Assembly (NCBI GenBank): GCA_963720765.1
Contig: CAVRGS010000002.1
Coordinates: 558,001 to 622,000, forward strand
Length of the DNA stretch: 64,000 bases
Reading direction: 5' to 3'
Source: DASUAS01 sp963720765
GTDB taxonomy: Bacteria; Actinomycetota; Acidimicrobiia; IMCC26256; DASPTH01
Position 1 is the stretch's first letter, and each line of letters starts with the position of its first letter. A model generated the notes under the pieces. The model was not told the DNA's origin, did not search any database, and saw nothing but the letters and a program-made list of their open reading frames with translations. The position numbers and the translations under genes are program-made. Below are positions 1-7,485 of the stretch, piece by piece.

Positions 1-200
1 TCGCCGTCGACGGTGAAGGTGGTGACGCCGGTGAGGCCGTAGACCGTCTCCTCGAAGCCGTCGTGGCTGTGGGGTGCGGGCACCTTGGCGCGCGGACGGA
101 TCTCGCACTCGAAGACCGTCGCCGCGCCGTGAGACTCGTCGGACTCCACGAGGAAGCGCACTTCGATGTCGCCCAGCCCGATGGTGGTGTGGTCGCTCAT
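1..200 (-). CDS. Cupin-domain protein (C-terminus beyond window edge)
   Basis: Reads leftward off the window edge, so only the first 66 or so residues are seen. It begins with ATG at 200. The segment around residues 41-55 (PAPHSH...E...YG) fits cupin motif 1, with two histidines (about 44 and 46) and a glutamate (about 50) as likely metal ligands. Small single-domain cupins of this kind are metal-dependent enzymes or sensors; the substrate cannot be told. It is divergent from the MarR gene that starts at 272, with paired palindromes between them, so the MarR protein probably controls it. Confidence 0.75.
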   Translation of the reverse strand, partial: MSDHTTIGLGDIEVRFLVESDESHGAATVFECEIRPRAKVPAPHSHDGFEETVYGLTGVTTFTVDG

Positions 201-215
201 GGCTCCCCCTCGATA

Positions 216-273
216 GTAAAGGTACTTGATCATCATACCCGCACCGCCGCCAGTTGTAAAGTCCCTTTATCAT
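216..273. promoter_or_regulatory. Paired MarR-type operators in divergent promoter
   Basis: Two copies of GTAAAG-N3-CTTKATCAT occur at 216-233 and 256-273, exactly 40 bp apart. The second contains a perfect TAAAG-tcc-CTTTA inverted repeat (257-269) and overlaps the ATG of the MarR gene. TAAAGT at 257-262 is also a TANNNT -10 box 9 nt before that ATG. Spacing of about four helical turns on one DNA face suggests autoregulation and control of the divergent cupin gene. Confidence 0.55.
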
Positions 274-739
274 GGCTCTGCCTGCCGACGACCTGCCCCC
301 GCCGCTGATCGGTGCGTTGATGCGTGTCCCCGTCGACGCCGTGCATCGGCGGATCATCGCGGACCTCCAGGACTCCGGCTTCACGGACTTCGCCGATGCG
401 CACATGGCGGTGTGGCGCTGGCCCGGGCCGCAGGGACGTCGACCCTCCGACATCGCGGCGGACCTCGGGATGAGCAAACAGGCCGTCAACTACCTGCTGG
501 GCGGGCTCGAGCGCGCCGGGTACCTGCGCCGGGCCGACGACCCCGACGACCGTCGGTCTCGACGCGTCGAGCTCACCGAGCGCGGTGAGGCAGTGCGTCA
601 GACGGTCAGGGCCACGGTCGCCGACATCGAGTCGGAGCTCGCGAGCGAACTCGGAGACCGGGCCTTCGCGCAACTGCGCGCGCTCCTCGTGCGACTCAAC
701 GATACGACGTTCGTGCGCGGGTCGACGGGAGCCGGCTGA
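272..739 (+). CDS. MarR-family transcriptional regulator
   Basis: A 155-residue protein of typical MarR length. The winged helix-turn-helix lies at about residues 58-105: recognition helix region MSKQAVNYLLGGLE (67-80), then the wing DDPDDRRSR (89-97). It should bind the paired palindromes in its own promoter as a dimer and respond to a small phenolic or lipophilic ligand, which cannot be deduced. The transcript may be leaderless. The 3' end converges on a HIT-like remnant, with a palindrome across both stop codons. Confidence 0.9.
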   Translation: MALPADDLPPPLIGALMRVPVDAVHRRIIADLQDSGFTDFADAHMAVWRWPGPQGRRPSDIAADLGMSKQAVNYLLGGLERAGYLRRADDPDDRRSRRVELTERGEAVRQTVRATVADIESELASELGDRAFAQLRALLVRLNDTTFVRGSTGAG

Positions 740-750
740 CGCGCGTCAGC
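735..750. terminator. Palindrome across convergent stop codons
   Basis: GCTGACGCGCGTCAGC is a perfect 16-bp palindrome holding the stop codons of the rightward MarR gene and the leftward HIT-like remnant. There is no T-run. It may be a bidirectional terminator, but it may only reflect GC-rich stop-codon context. Confidence 0.3.
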
Positions 751-1036
751 GCATCGCCTGACCCCCACCCCGTGCGAGCGGGCCGGCCATGCGCGCGAGG
801 TTGCGGTTCCACTCGTCGTCGGGAGTGGACGGGAGGGTCATCGCCCACAGCGGCAGGCAGAAGCCGATCATCTGCGGATCGCCGAACGGTCGGCCGCAGC
901 ACCACAGGTGGAAGTGCGAGCCGCCGTCGCCCGACCGGTTCACGTGCACGCGGTGCGATGCCCCCCACGCGTGGACGGCGCGCGCGAGCCGGGCAACGGG
1001 AGTGAATCGGAAGCGGTCAAGGGGGCGTCGTCCCGC
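746..1036 (-). pseudogene. HIT-like protein, C-terminal remnant
   Basis: The leftward frame reads protein-like from about 1036 to the stop at 746. It includes RFRFTPVARLARAVHAWG and HVNRSGDGGSHFHLW, a His-rich stretch recalling the C-terminal part of actinobacterial HIT-like proteins. There is no ATG; the first in-frame starts are GTG at 949 and 943, which fall inside the conserved part. Upstream coding is replaced by the promoter of the next gene. I read it as a truncated gene, or a short 67-residue product from 949. The family assignment is from memory of the motif. Confidence 0.4.
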
Positions 1037-1090
1037 GTGCCGACGCGCGGTGTTGGGCCATTCCCCCGGGCTGACGGACGCCGACGGGCG

Positions 1091-1096
1091 TAGGGT
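1091..1096 (+). promoter_or_regulatory. -10 box TAGGGT, leaderless start
   Basis: TANNNT box ending 7 nt before the GTG at 1104. It supports that start and a leaderless transcript. Confidence 0.5.
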
Positions 1097-1103
1097 CGGA
1101 GGG

Positions 1104-1556
1104 GTGAGTGGGCAGCGCTACGTCGCGGTGATCGGGCCGAGCGAGGCGACGGCCGAAGAGTCGGCGAGCGCCGTAGCGGTTGGTCGGTTGCTCGCGGAAC
1201 GGGGCGCGATCGTGGTCTGCGGTGGACTCGGTGGCGTGATGGAGGCGGTGGCAGCCGGCGTCGCGAGCGCGGGAGGGACGGTGCTCGGAATCCTCCCCGG
1301 GACGGATCGGGCGGAGGCGAACGAGCACGTGACGATCGCGCTCACCACGGGGATGGGGGAGATGCGGAACGCGCTCGTCGTGCGCGCCGCCGACGCGGTC
1401 GTCGCCGTGGGCGGCGCGTACGGCACGCTGTCGGAGATCGCGTTCGCGTTGCGCACGGGCGTACCGGTGGTGGGGATCGGTACGTGGGACCTCGACGACG
1501 TCGTCGTGGCGCCCGATCCCGAGGCCGCCGTCGAACTGGCACTGGAGCTGGCATGA
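1104..1556 (+). CDS. LOG/TIGR00725-family nucleotide-binding protein
   Basis: A 150-residue Rossmann-like protein of the LOG / DprA-related TIGR00725 family. Motifs seen: IGPSEAT (10-16), GGLGGVMEAV (40-49), MRN (87-89) and GGAYGTLSE (103-111). The last matches the PGGxGTxxE signature of LOG phosphoribohydrolases with the first Pro changed to Val. LOG enzymes cleave cytokinin-type nucleoside monophosphates; for TIGR00725 members the reaction is not settled. The GTG start is placed by the -10 box at 1091-1096. The stop overlaps the ATG of the methyltransferase, so the two are cotranscribed. Confidence 0.8.
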   Translation: MSGQRYVAVIGPSEATAEESASAVAVGRLLAERGAIVVCGGLGGVMEAVAAGVASAGGTVLGILPGTDRAEANEHVTIALTTGMGEMRNALVVRAADAVVAVGGAYGTLSEIAFALRTGVPVVGIGTWDLDDVVVAPDPEAAVELALELA

Positions 1557-2290
1557 CCTACGAGTCGCCCTACTACCGACGCGATCTCGCGCTGGTGCAC
1601 CACCGGGGGTTCGGCTTCCACGCCGACGGGTGTGCACCCGACCTGATCGAGCTGTTGGCGCCGGTGCGCGAGCGCGACGGCCTGGTGCTCGAGATCGGAT
1701 GCGGGAGTGGCCTGCTCACCCGCTTCCTCGTCGACGCCGGGTTCCGCGTGCTCGCCACCGACGCGTCGGCCGCGATGCTCGAGCTCGCGCGCGAGACCGC
1801 GCCGGGTGCTGACGAGTTCGCCCTCCTGACCTTGCCCGACGACCCGGTGCCCGCCGCCGACGCGATCGTGGGGATCGGCCATCCGCTCAACTACCTGCCG
1901 ACGCGCGCCGGGATCGAGCGGGCGCTCGTCGCGCTGGCGCGCGCGCTGCGTCCGGGTGGGGTCATGGCCACCGACCTCGAGGACTTCGAGTGGGGTGAGC
2001 TGCGAGTCGACCAGCCGGAGCAGGCCCGGATCGGTGACGACTGGGCGATCATCTCGCGCTACTCGGTGCCCGAGCGCGACGCGTTCGTGCGGGAGATGAC
2101 CACCTTCGTGCGCAACGACGACGGCACGTGGCGACGCGACGACGAGCGCCACGACAACGTGTTGCTCGACGTGTCCGCGGTTCCAGCCTTGCTCGCACCA
2201 GAAGGTGTCGAGGTCGTGATGCGGCGCTCCTTCGGCGAGCACGAGCTCCCGAAGGGGCTGTTCGCGCTGATCGGGTCGAAGCCCACGTGA
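1553..2290 (+). CDS. Class I SAM-dependent methyltransferase
   Basis: 245 residues. SAM motif I, LEIGCGSG, is at about 46-53; the acidic post-I motif ATDAS is at about 69-73; a motif near LRPGG marks the end of the Rossmann core. It belongs to the methyltransferase 11/25 type that acts on small molecules or proteins; the acceptor is unknown. ATG at 1553 overlaps the upstream stop (ATGA), and its own stop overlaps the GTG of the DUF5522 gene, giving a three-gene coupled unit. Confidence 0.85.
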   Translation: MTYESPYYRRDLALVHHRGFGFHADGCAPDLIELLAPVRERDGLVLEIGCGSGLLTRFLVDAGFRVLATDASAAMLELARETAPGADEFALLTLPDDPVPAADAIVGIGHPLNYLPTRAGIERALVALARALRPGGVMATDLEDFEWGELRVDQPEQARIGDDWAIISRYSVPERDAFVREMTTFVRNDDGTWRRDDERHDNVLLDVSAVPALLAPEGVEVVMRRSFGEHELPKGLFALIGSKPT

Positions 2291-2469
2291 GCGACGCGGT
2301 GCAGCAGGCGCACGACCGCGCTGTCGCCGCCGGTGAGCCGGGCTACGTCGACCCCGACACCGGGTTCTTCGTGTTCACCGCGGCCGAGTTGTGGGCGCGC
2401 GGCGAATGTTGTGGATCGGGGTGTCGGCACTGTCCCTATCCGTCACCCACGAACGAGGACACGATCTGA
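2287..2469 (+). CDS. DUF5522 small cysteine-rich protein
   Basis: 60 residues with the DUF5522 hallmark CCGSGCRHCPY at 41-51. The four cysteines (41, 42, 46, 49) could hold a metal. The N-terminal half carries the family's tyrosine-glycine and FTAAEL region. The function of DUF5522 is unknown; members often sit beside methyltransferase or DNA-metabolism genes. GTG at 2287 overlaps the methyltransferase TGA, implying translational coupling. Confidence 0.8.
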   Translation: MSDAVQQAHDRAVAAGEPGYVDPDTGFFVFTAAELWARGECCGSGCRHCPYPSPTNEDTI

Positions 2470-2516
2470 CCGCATCAAGGGGCACCCTCGTGATGCCGAC
2501 GACGAAAGGCTCTCAG

Positions 2517-3095
2517 ATGCCGGGACAGGCGCCCTTCCACTCCGACGAGCACGACCTCCTGCTCGGATACGTCGCCCAGCAGCGCGAGGTCATCCGCCTC
2601 ACTGCCCACGGGCTGACCGACGCCCAGGCGCGGCTGGCCGCGGTCGAGCCGAGCCCGCTCAGCGTCGGCGGCCTGATCAAGCACGTCACGTTCGTCGAGC
2701 ACAACTGGCTCGACATGATCCGCGACCGCGAGCGGCCGGCCACCGCCAACGACGACTACGCCGATGCGTTCGCGATGCGAGCCGACGAGAGCCTCGCCGA
2801 GGTGCTCGCGGCGTCGGTGGCGGTGGGAGAGGAGACCGATCGTGTGGTCCGCGCCATCCCCGACCTGGGGCGGCGGGTGCCGGTGCCACAGGGCGTGCCG
2901 TGGTACCCGCAGGATCTCGACGCCTGGTCGGTACGGTGGGTGCTGATGCACCTGGTCGCCGAGATCGCCCGCCATGCCGGCCACGCCGACATGATCCGCG
3001 AAGTCGTCGACGGCGGTACGGCGTTCCCGATCATGGCTGCAGCCGAGGGGTGGCCGGCGACCCCGTGGATGCAACCGTGGCGACCAGCCTCGTGA
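2517..3095 (+). CDS. DinB/DUF664-family protein
   Basis: 192-residue four-helix-bundle protein of the DinB superfamily. Histidines at about 56/62, 145 and 153/156 (KHVTFVEH, LMHLVAEIARHAGH) form the usual metal-binding triad. Actinobacterial members include thiol-S-transferases (mycothiol or bacillithiol dependent); the exact substrate is unknown. I chose ATG 2517 because AAAGG lies 8-9 nt upstream; ATG 2493 in the same frame is the alternative. Confidence 0.85.
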   Translation: MPGQAPFHSDEHDLLLGYVAQQREVIRLTAHGLTDAQARLAAVEPSPLSVGGLIKHVTFVEHNWLDMIRDRERPATANDDYADAFAMRADESLAEVLAASVAVGEETDRVVRAIPDLGRRVPVPQGVPWYPQDLDAWSVRWVLMHLVAEIARHAGHADMIREVVDGGTAFPIMAAAEGWPATPWMQPWRPAS

Positions 3096-3105
3096 TGGAG
3101 CGCCC

Positions 3106-3462
3106 ATGAGCATCGCGGTCGGACTCGACGAGCTGCGGGCCAAGATCGAGGAATTCACGACCGACGCGTACCTGCTCACGGTGAGCGACGACGGTCGATC
3201 GCACAGCGTCGCGGTGCCGGTGCGCTGGGACGGCGACCAGCTCGTCATCGCGTCGGGCGGCACGACGCGCCGCAACGCGACCGCCCGCCCGAGGGTCGCG
3301 CTCCTGTGGCCGCCACCCGAACGCGGCGGCTTCAGCCTGATCGTGGACGCCGACGTCGTGCGCGCCGACGACGACGCCGAAGTGGTCGTGCTCGCCCCCA
3401 CGCGCGCGGTGCTCCACCGGCCCGCGCCCGGTGGCGGCAGCGACTGCGCGCCTGTGCTCTGA
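3106..3462 (+). CDS. Pyridoxamine 5'-phosphate oxidase-family (PPOX) protein
   Basis: 118 residues with a split-barrel flavin-binding fold: AYLLTVSDDGRSHSVAVPVRW near the N-terminus and a second barrel strand pair around FSLIVDADVV. Such short PPOX proteins bind FMN, F420 or heme-related cofactors and reduce small substrates. It follows the DinB gene by 10 nt, so the two are probably cotranscribed. The C-terminus HRPAPG..SDCAPV matches family members. Confidence 0.75.
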   Translation: MSIAVGLDELRAKIEEFTTDAYLLTVSDDGRSHSVAVPVRWDGDQLVIASGGTTRRNATARPRVALLWPPPERGGFSLIVDADVVRADDDAEVVVLAPTRAVLHRPAPGGGSDCAPVL

Positions 3463-3466
3463 GCCG

Positions 3467-4045
3467 TTAGCCGGTCAGCGGGTCGACGCCGACCTCGTCC
3501 CAGAAGCGGCGCCACGAGTCGAACGCGTCCGGCAGCTGCTGCGTGGTGAGTGCGTCGTGGTCGGCGCCCACGCCGGCACCGTGGGCGGGACGTTCGAGCG
3601 CGTCGACCATGTACCAGCGCAGGAACTTGCGCCGGTCGAAGCACCACTCCCGGCCTTGAGGACCGTCCACCCGCACGTAGGTGTCCCAGTACTGCAGCAT
3701 GCCCTCGTCCCACCCGCCGTTCGGACGGCCGAGCTCGTCGTGGCAGTACACGATCCCCACCGCGTGCTCGGCGTCGTCGAAGTCGACGATGTGGTTGCCC
3801 ACGAAGTGCACCGACACCTTCGGTTCGCTCAGCGTCTTCACGAACCAGGCGCGCAGCGCGTCGCGACCGCGTTCCTCGCGACCGACGCGCACGTCGGGGG
3901 TGAACAGCGACACCATCATGTCCATGTCTCGCGAGTCGAGTGCGAGCGCGTAGCGCACCGGGAGCTGCTGGATCTCGGCCAACGATTCCAGCCGGTCGAG
4001 CCGTTCGTCGGCGGTCGCGGGCTGCCAGGGTCCCAGACGTGCCAT
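3467..4045 (-). CDS. SnoaL-like / NTF2-fold protein
   Basis: 192 residues, ATG at 4045. The N-terminal helix pair and DSRDMDMMVSLFTPDV (about 38-53) are the usual SnoaL_4 entry to an NTF2-fold cone. Members of this group act as hydratases, isomerases or dehydratases on steroids and polyketides, or have no known activity. The 3' end abuts the convergent PPOX gene by 4 nt. It is divergent from the epimerase at 4088. Confidence 0.8.
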   Translation of the reverse strand: MARLGPWQPATADERLDRLESLAEIQQLPVRYALALDSRDMDMMVSLFTPDVRVGREERGRDALRAWFVKTLSEPKVSVHFVGNHIVDFDDAEHAVGIVYCHDELGRPNGGWDEGMLQYWDTYVRVDGPQGREWCFDRRKFLRWYMVDALERPAHGAGVGADHDALTTQQLPDAFDSWRRFWDEVGVDPLTG

Positions 4046-4073
4046 ACGGCCGACGCTACCTCCGAACGACAAG

Positions 4074-4079
4074 TAGCGT
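4074..4079 (+). promoter_or_regulatory. -10 box TAGCGT, leaderless start
   Basis: TANNNT box with 8 nt to the GTG at 4088, in the 42-bp gap between divergent genes. Confidence 0.5.
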
Positions 4080-4087
4080 CCCGGACC

Positions 4088-5011
4088 GTGCTGTCGGGCG
4101 AGAAGGTCCTCATCACCGGCCCTGCCGGGCAGATCGCGTTCCCGTTGGCGCGGTACCTCGCCGCCGACAACGAGGTGTGGGGGATCGCACGGTTCTCGGG
4201 TGCCGGCGACCGTGCGCGCGTGGACGCGCTCGGTGTCACGACCGTGGCGTGCGACATCGCCGCGGGAGACTTCACCGGCGTGCCCGACGACTTCACCTAC
4301 GTCGTGCACCTCGCCGCGTACCAGGGCCCCGGACTCGAGTACGACCACGCCATCACCGTGAACGCCGAGGGCACCGGGCTGCTGCTCGCGCACACGCGGA
4401 CGGCGAAGGCGGCGCTGGTCATGTCGACGCACTCCGTCTACAAGCCGCAGGACGACCCGCTGCACGTCTACGTCGAGACCGACCCGCTCGGTGACGTCAA
4501 CTCGGCGCTCTCACCGCCGTACTCGATGTCGAAGATCGCGCAGGAGGCGGTGGCGCGCACGTGCGCCCGCCTCTACGACCTGCCCGTCATCATCGCCCGA
4601 ATGAACGCGTCGTACGGACCCAACGGTGGCCTGCCCGTGTACCACCTCGACGCCGCGGTCGCGGGCGAGCGGGTCACCACCCGCTGGGACCCGTGCCCGT
4701 ACATGCCGATCCACGAGGACGACATCAACCAGCAGACCGCCGCGCTGCTCGAGGCGGCGACGGTACCGGCGCGCATCGTGAATTGGGGCGGGGACGACGC
4801 GGTGACCGTGCAGGAGTGGTGCGCGTGCTTCGCCGAGCTCGTGGGCCACGAGGTCCCCGTCGACGTGGTGGAGACGCCGGGTACGTTGCGCGGCTCCATC
4901 GCCGACGCCACCGCCCGCGCCGCGATCACAGGACCGTGCACGGTGGGTTGGAAGGACGGCCTGCGCGCTGCGTTCGAGTTGAGGTACCCCCGTTTCGGAG
5001 ATCAGGCGTGA
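4088..5011 (+). CDS. NAD-dependent epimerase/dehydratase
   Basis: 307-residue extended SDR. The nucleotide-binding loop is ITGPAGQI (9-16); catalytic residues are S113/T114 and Y145-x3-K149 (YSMSK). It is a paralogue of the epimerase at 56544-57476 in the regulon region, with the same NWGGDD/EEWC-type C-terminal half. The substrate is unknown: extended SDRs act on nucleotide sugars but also on steroid 3-beta-hydroxyls. The GTG start is fixed by the -10 box, and its stop overlaps the next GTG. Confidence 0.85.
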   Translation: MLSGEKVLITGPAGQIAFPLARYLAADNEVWGIARFSGAGDRARVDALGVTTVACDIAAGDFTGVPDDFTYVVHLAAYQGPGLEYDHAITVNAEGTGLLLAHTRTAKAALVMSTHSVYKPQDDPLHVYVETDPLGDVNSALSPPYSMSKIAQEAVARTCARLYDLPVIIARMNASYGPNGGLPVYHLDAAVAGERVTTRWDPCPYMPIHEDDINQQTAALLEAATVPARIVNWGGDDAVTVQEWCACFAELVGHEVPVDVVETPGTLRGSIADATARAAITGPCTVGWKDGLRAAFELRYPRFGDQA

Positions 5012-5784
5012 ACGTCCTCGTGACGGGCGCGTCGTCGGGCATCGGCGCAGCCACCGCACGTGCGTTCGCTGCGCGTGGCGACACCGTGGGCATCTGCGCG
5101 CGCCGCGAGGACCGCCTCGCCGAGGTGCTGGCCGATCTCCCAGGTGGGAAGGCGTGGACCGTCGACCTCGCGGATCTCGAACCGCTCGACGCGTTCGCGG
5201 CGCGGGCCGACGACGAGCTCGGCGGCATCGATGTGCTGGTCAACAACGCCGGCGTGCCCAAGCGGCGCCGCACCACCACCATGACCGCGGCCGACGCCGA
5301 GGGCGTCATGGCGACGAACTACTTCTCGCCCGTGCGCCTCACTCTTGCGGTGTTGCCGAGGATGATCGAGCGCGGGCGTGGCGACGTCGTCAACGTGTCG
5401 TCCATGGGCGTGCACCTCGTGGCGTTCGGCGTCGGGGCGTACTCGGCGTCGAAGGCCGCGCTGGAGCTGTTCACCGAGGCGCTCTACGTCGAGCTGCCCG
5501 GCACCGGAGTCCGTGCGCACCTCGTCGTGCCCGGCACCACGAGCACCGAGTTCTCCGCGCCGCGCGACGGCAACGACCCACCCCTGCCGCCCGGTCCCAC
5601 CGCAGCCACCCCGGAGACCGTTGCCGCGGCGATCGTCGCGGCAACCGAGTGCGACGACTACGTGTCGTACGCGACGGAGACCGACGCCGCAACCTCGGCG
5701 AAGAAGGCAGCCGATCCGAACGCCTTCCTCGCCCAGATGCGCGACGCACTCGCGCCCCTCCGAGAGCGCTCGCGCGAGTCATAG
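5008..5784 (+). CDS. Short-chain dehydrogenase/reductase
   Basis: 258-residue classical SDR: TGASSGIG at 6-13, NNAG at 79-82, serine 131/132 and YSASK (Y145, K149). Acidic/arginine residues after the second strand (CARREDR) suggest NADP preference. It is coupled to the upstream epimerase by GTGA overlap, so the two oxidoreductases probably work on the same substrate. Confidence 0.88.
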   Translation: MNVLVTGASSGIGAATARAFAARGDTVGICARREDRLAEVLADLPGGKAWTVDLADLEPLDAFAARADDELGGIDVLVNNAGVPKRRRTTTMTAADAEGVMATNYFSPVRLTLAVLPRMIERGRGDVVNVSSMGVHLVAFGVGAYSASKAALELFTEALYVELPGTGVRAHLVVPGTTSTEFSAPRDGNDPPLPPGPTAATPETVAAAIVAATECDDYVSYATETDAATSAKKAADPNAFLAQMRDALAPLRERSRES

Positions 5785-5787
5785 CGT
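5782..5787 (+). promoter_or_regulatory. -10 box TAGCGT overlapping SDR stop codon
   Basis: The TAG stop codon of the SDR gene (5782-5784) forms the first half of a TANNNT box lying 9 nt before the lipoprotein GTG at 5797. Confidence 0.35.
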
Positions 5788-5796
5788 GAGCACGTC

Positions 5797-6234
5797 GTGT
5801 CAGCTCGATCTGTCACCCATGCCCGTCTGCTGGTCGTCGTGTGCCTGGTACTGGCCGCGCTCGTCACCGCCTGCGGATCGAGCGCCGACATCGAAAGCGT
5901 GTCTCTGGCGCGACTCACGTCCGAGCAGGACCATTTCGACGGGTCCATCGTCCGGACCCAGGGGAGGCTCCGAGCATTCGATGATCCCGACGGAACGCAG
6001 TACGTCGTTGTGGAAGACGCATCGGCAAACCGCGTGCTGGTCGAGCCGCTGTGGGCTGCGCGGCGGTTTCTCCGTGCACGAGTGACCATCGTCGGTTGCT
6101 TCAATGCCAGCCCGACCTCCGATCGCACCTTGCGTGCCTCGAGCATCGTGCGCACGGGGCATGGACGCCCCCACGACCTACGTGTCCGGTCGCGCCAAGG
6201 CTGTCGACCGGCTGGTCGACAGCCCGCCGCCTGA
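5797..6234 (+). CDS. Putative lipoprotein
   Basis: 145 residues. A basic N-terminus is followed by the hydrophobic run LLVVVCLVLAALVTAC, ending in a lipobox (LVTA-C) with the lipidated Cys near residue 26. The mature part looks like a small OB-type domain (TQGRLRAF...VVVEDASANRVLV). No family recognised. The last 25 residues are basic and low in quality, so the true C-terminus may be earlier if an indel is present. Confidence 0.55.
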   Translation: MSARSVTHARLLVVVCLVLAALVTACGSSADIESVSLARLTSEQDHFDGSIVRTQGRLRAFDDPDGTQYVVVEDASANRVLVEPLWAARRFLRARVTIVGCFNASPTSDRTLRASSIVRTGHGRPHDLRVRSRQGCRPAGRQPAA

Positions 6235-6451
6235 CCTTTCGCCAGGCGCATCAGGTGGCACGGGTGCACGTGTGTCATCGGCGGACGTGCCGACGCTGGC
6301 TGGCCATCGGTGCCGGCGGCGAGCGAACGCCGCCATGGGTGTCTGTCGGTCGGACGGACGCATGTGATCACGGCCGGGACTGGAACGGAGGGCTCGAGGG
6401 TGGAGGTCCCGGGCATCCTTCGGACCTCTGCGCCGCCCACGCCCCTTCGCT

Positions 6452-6931
6452 TCAGCGCCGGTCGATCGGAGCATCGAACAGGGCCAGCTCCTCGGCGTCG
6501 GGTTCTTGGAAGGTTGCGGCCCACTCGAGAAGGTGGTCGAGGAGAATCGGCTCGCGGTCCCAGGGCGGCTTCGTGTTGCGGATCCGGATGCGCCGCCAGA
6601 GCTCGTCGATCGGCGGGTCGAGGTAGTGCAGTTCGACGCCGACGCCAAGGCCGCGCGCGACCGTTCGCATCTCGTCGCGTTCGACCCGAGCCCAGAGCCC
6701 GAAATCGAGGACGACGCTGACGCCCAGGCGCAGGACCTCTTGGGTGATGCGCCAGAGTTCGCGTTCGACCGTGTCGTTGGTCGGCGCGTCCCAGGGGCTG
6801 GCGCCGAGAGCCCAGAGCCATTCGTCCTTCGTGAGGCGCAGGGCGTCCCGGTCCGCAGCGAGTTGCTGTGCGAGTGTCGTCTTCCCGGCGCCCGGCAGCC
6901 CGCAGGTCAGCAGCAATCGGGCTCCGCTCAT
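6452..6931 (-). CDS. AAA_33-type P-loop kinase/ATPase
   Basis: 159 residues from ATG 6931. A Walker A motif GLPGAGKTT is at 11-19, followed by a DEWLWALG segment and a lid-like region (RIRIRNTKPP). This is the layout of small zeta-toxin/chloramphenicol-phosphotransferase-like kinases (AAA_33) that phosphorylate small molecules; the substrate is unknown. A GTG at 6943 is an alternative start. The 217 bp between the lipoprotein and this gene show no other coding signal. Confidence 0.8.
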   Translation of the reverse strand: MSGARLLLTCGLPGAGKTTLAQQLAADRDALRLTKDEWLWALGASPWDAPTNDTVERELWRITQEVLRLGVSVVLDFGLWARVERDEMRTVARGLGVGVELHYLDPPIDELWRRIRIRNTKPPWDREPILLDHLLEWAATFQEPDAEELALFDAPIDRR

Positions 6932-7029
6932 GGCGATCAACACTCGCGCAGTGGTGCAGGTCGCGCGGGCGGATTTGCGGGACCAGCGTCGAACTCGTCG
7001 CGTCGACGCGACCTCGTCGTCTGGAGGAG

Positions 7030-7485
7030 CTAACCCAAGTCGATCAGCAGGTGCAGGGACAGGTCACCGATGTGGTCGACGCCCATGTGGCGGCGGCTGA
7101 AGCGCCACTCGCCGTCGACCTTCTCGAACTCGTCGCGGTAGTGCCCGTTGATGATCGGCCGGAGGGGCTCGTCGCCCGCCTTCTGGAACACGGTGTAGTA
7201 CGAACGACACCTGCCGGTGAGGCCGTCGTCGGCCACCTCGACGATCGGGTTCGTGATCACGTGCTTGGTGAGCGGCGTGCCGTCCTCGTACTTGCGGGTG
7301 GTCGCGTGGTACATCGCCGCCACCTTGTCGGCCCCGAGCGTCTCGTGGTCGGATCCGTCGGTGGTGATCACCGCGTGCGCGAGGTGTTGACCGATCCCCT
7401 CGTAGTCGCCCGCGTCGATGAGCTCGGCGTAGCGGTACAGCAGGTTCGTGATCGCGATCGCGTCCGGAATTCCACTCGAGCTCAT
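7030..7485 (-). CDS. SnoaL-like / NTF2-fold protein
   Basis: 151 residues. It begins with an ITNLLYRYAELIDAGDYEGIG stretch, split between helix and the conserved Asp typical of SnoaL_4 proteins, and ends in FSRRHMGVDHIGD. ATG 7485 has a strong GGGAGGGAG site upstream and overlaps the stop of the thiolase-like gene (ATGA). Last gene of a leftward LLM, thiolase-like, SnoaL operon, so probably a hydratase or isomerase acting on the same CoA-ester pathway. Confidence 0.85.
   Translation of the reverse strand: MSSSGIPDAIAITNLLYRYAELIDAGDYEGIGQHLAHAVITTDGSDHETLGADKVAAMYHATTRKYEDGTPLTKHVITNPIVEVADDGLTGRCRSYYTVFQKAGDEPLRPIINGHYRDEFEKVDGEWRFSRRHMGVDHIGDLSLHLLIDLG

Noticed and set aside
735..750. CTGACG-CG-CGTCAG palindrome as a sixth regulon operator
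   Set aside because: The half-site spacing is 2 instead of 3, it lacks the ATCTG flank, and it lies across two convergent stop codons rather than in a promoter.
6235..6451. Coding sequence in the gap between the lipoprotein and the P-loop kinase
   Set aside because: The frames here are Arg/Pro/Ala-rich and without conserved motifs or a ribosome-binding site; I see nothing to annotate.
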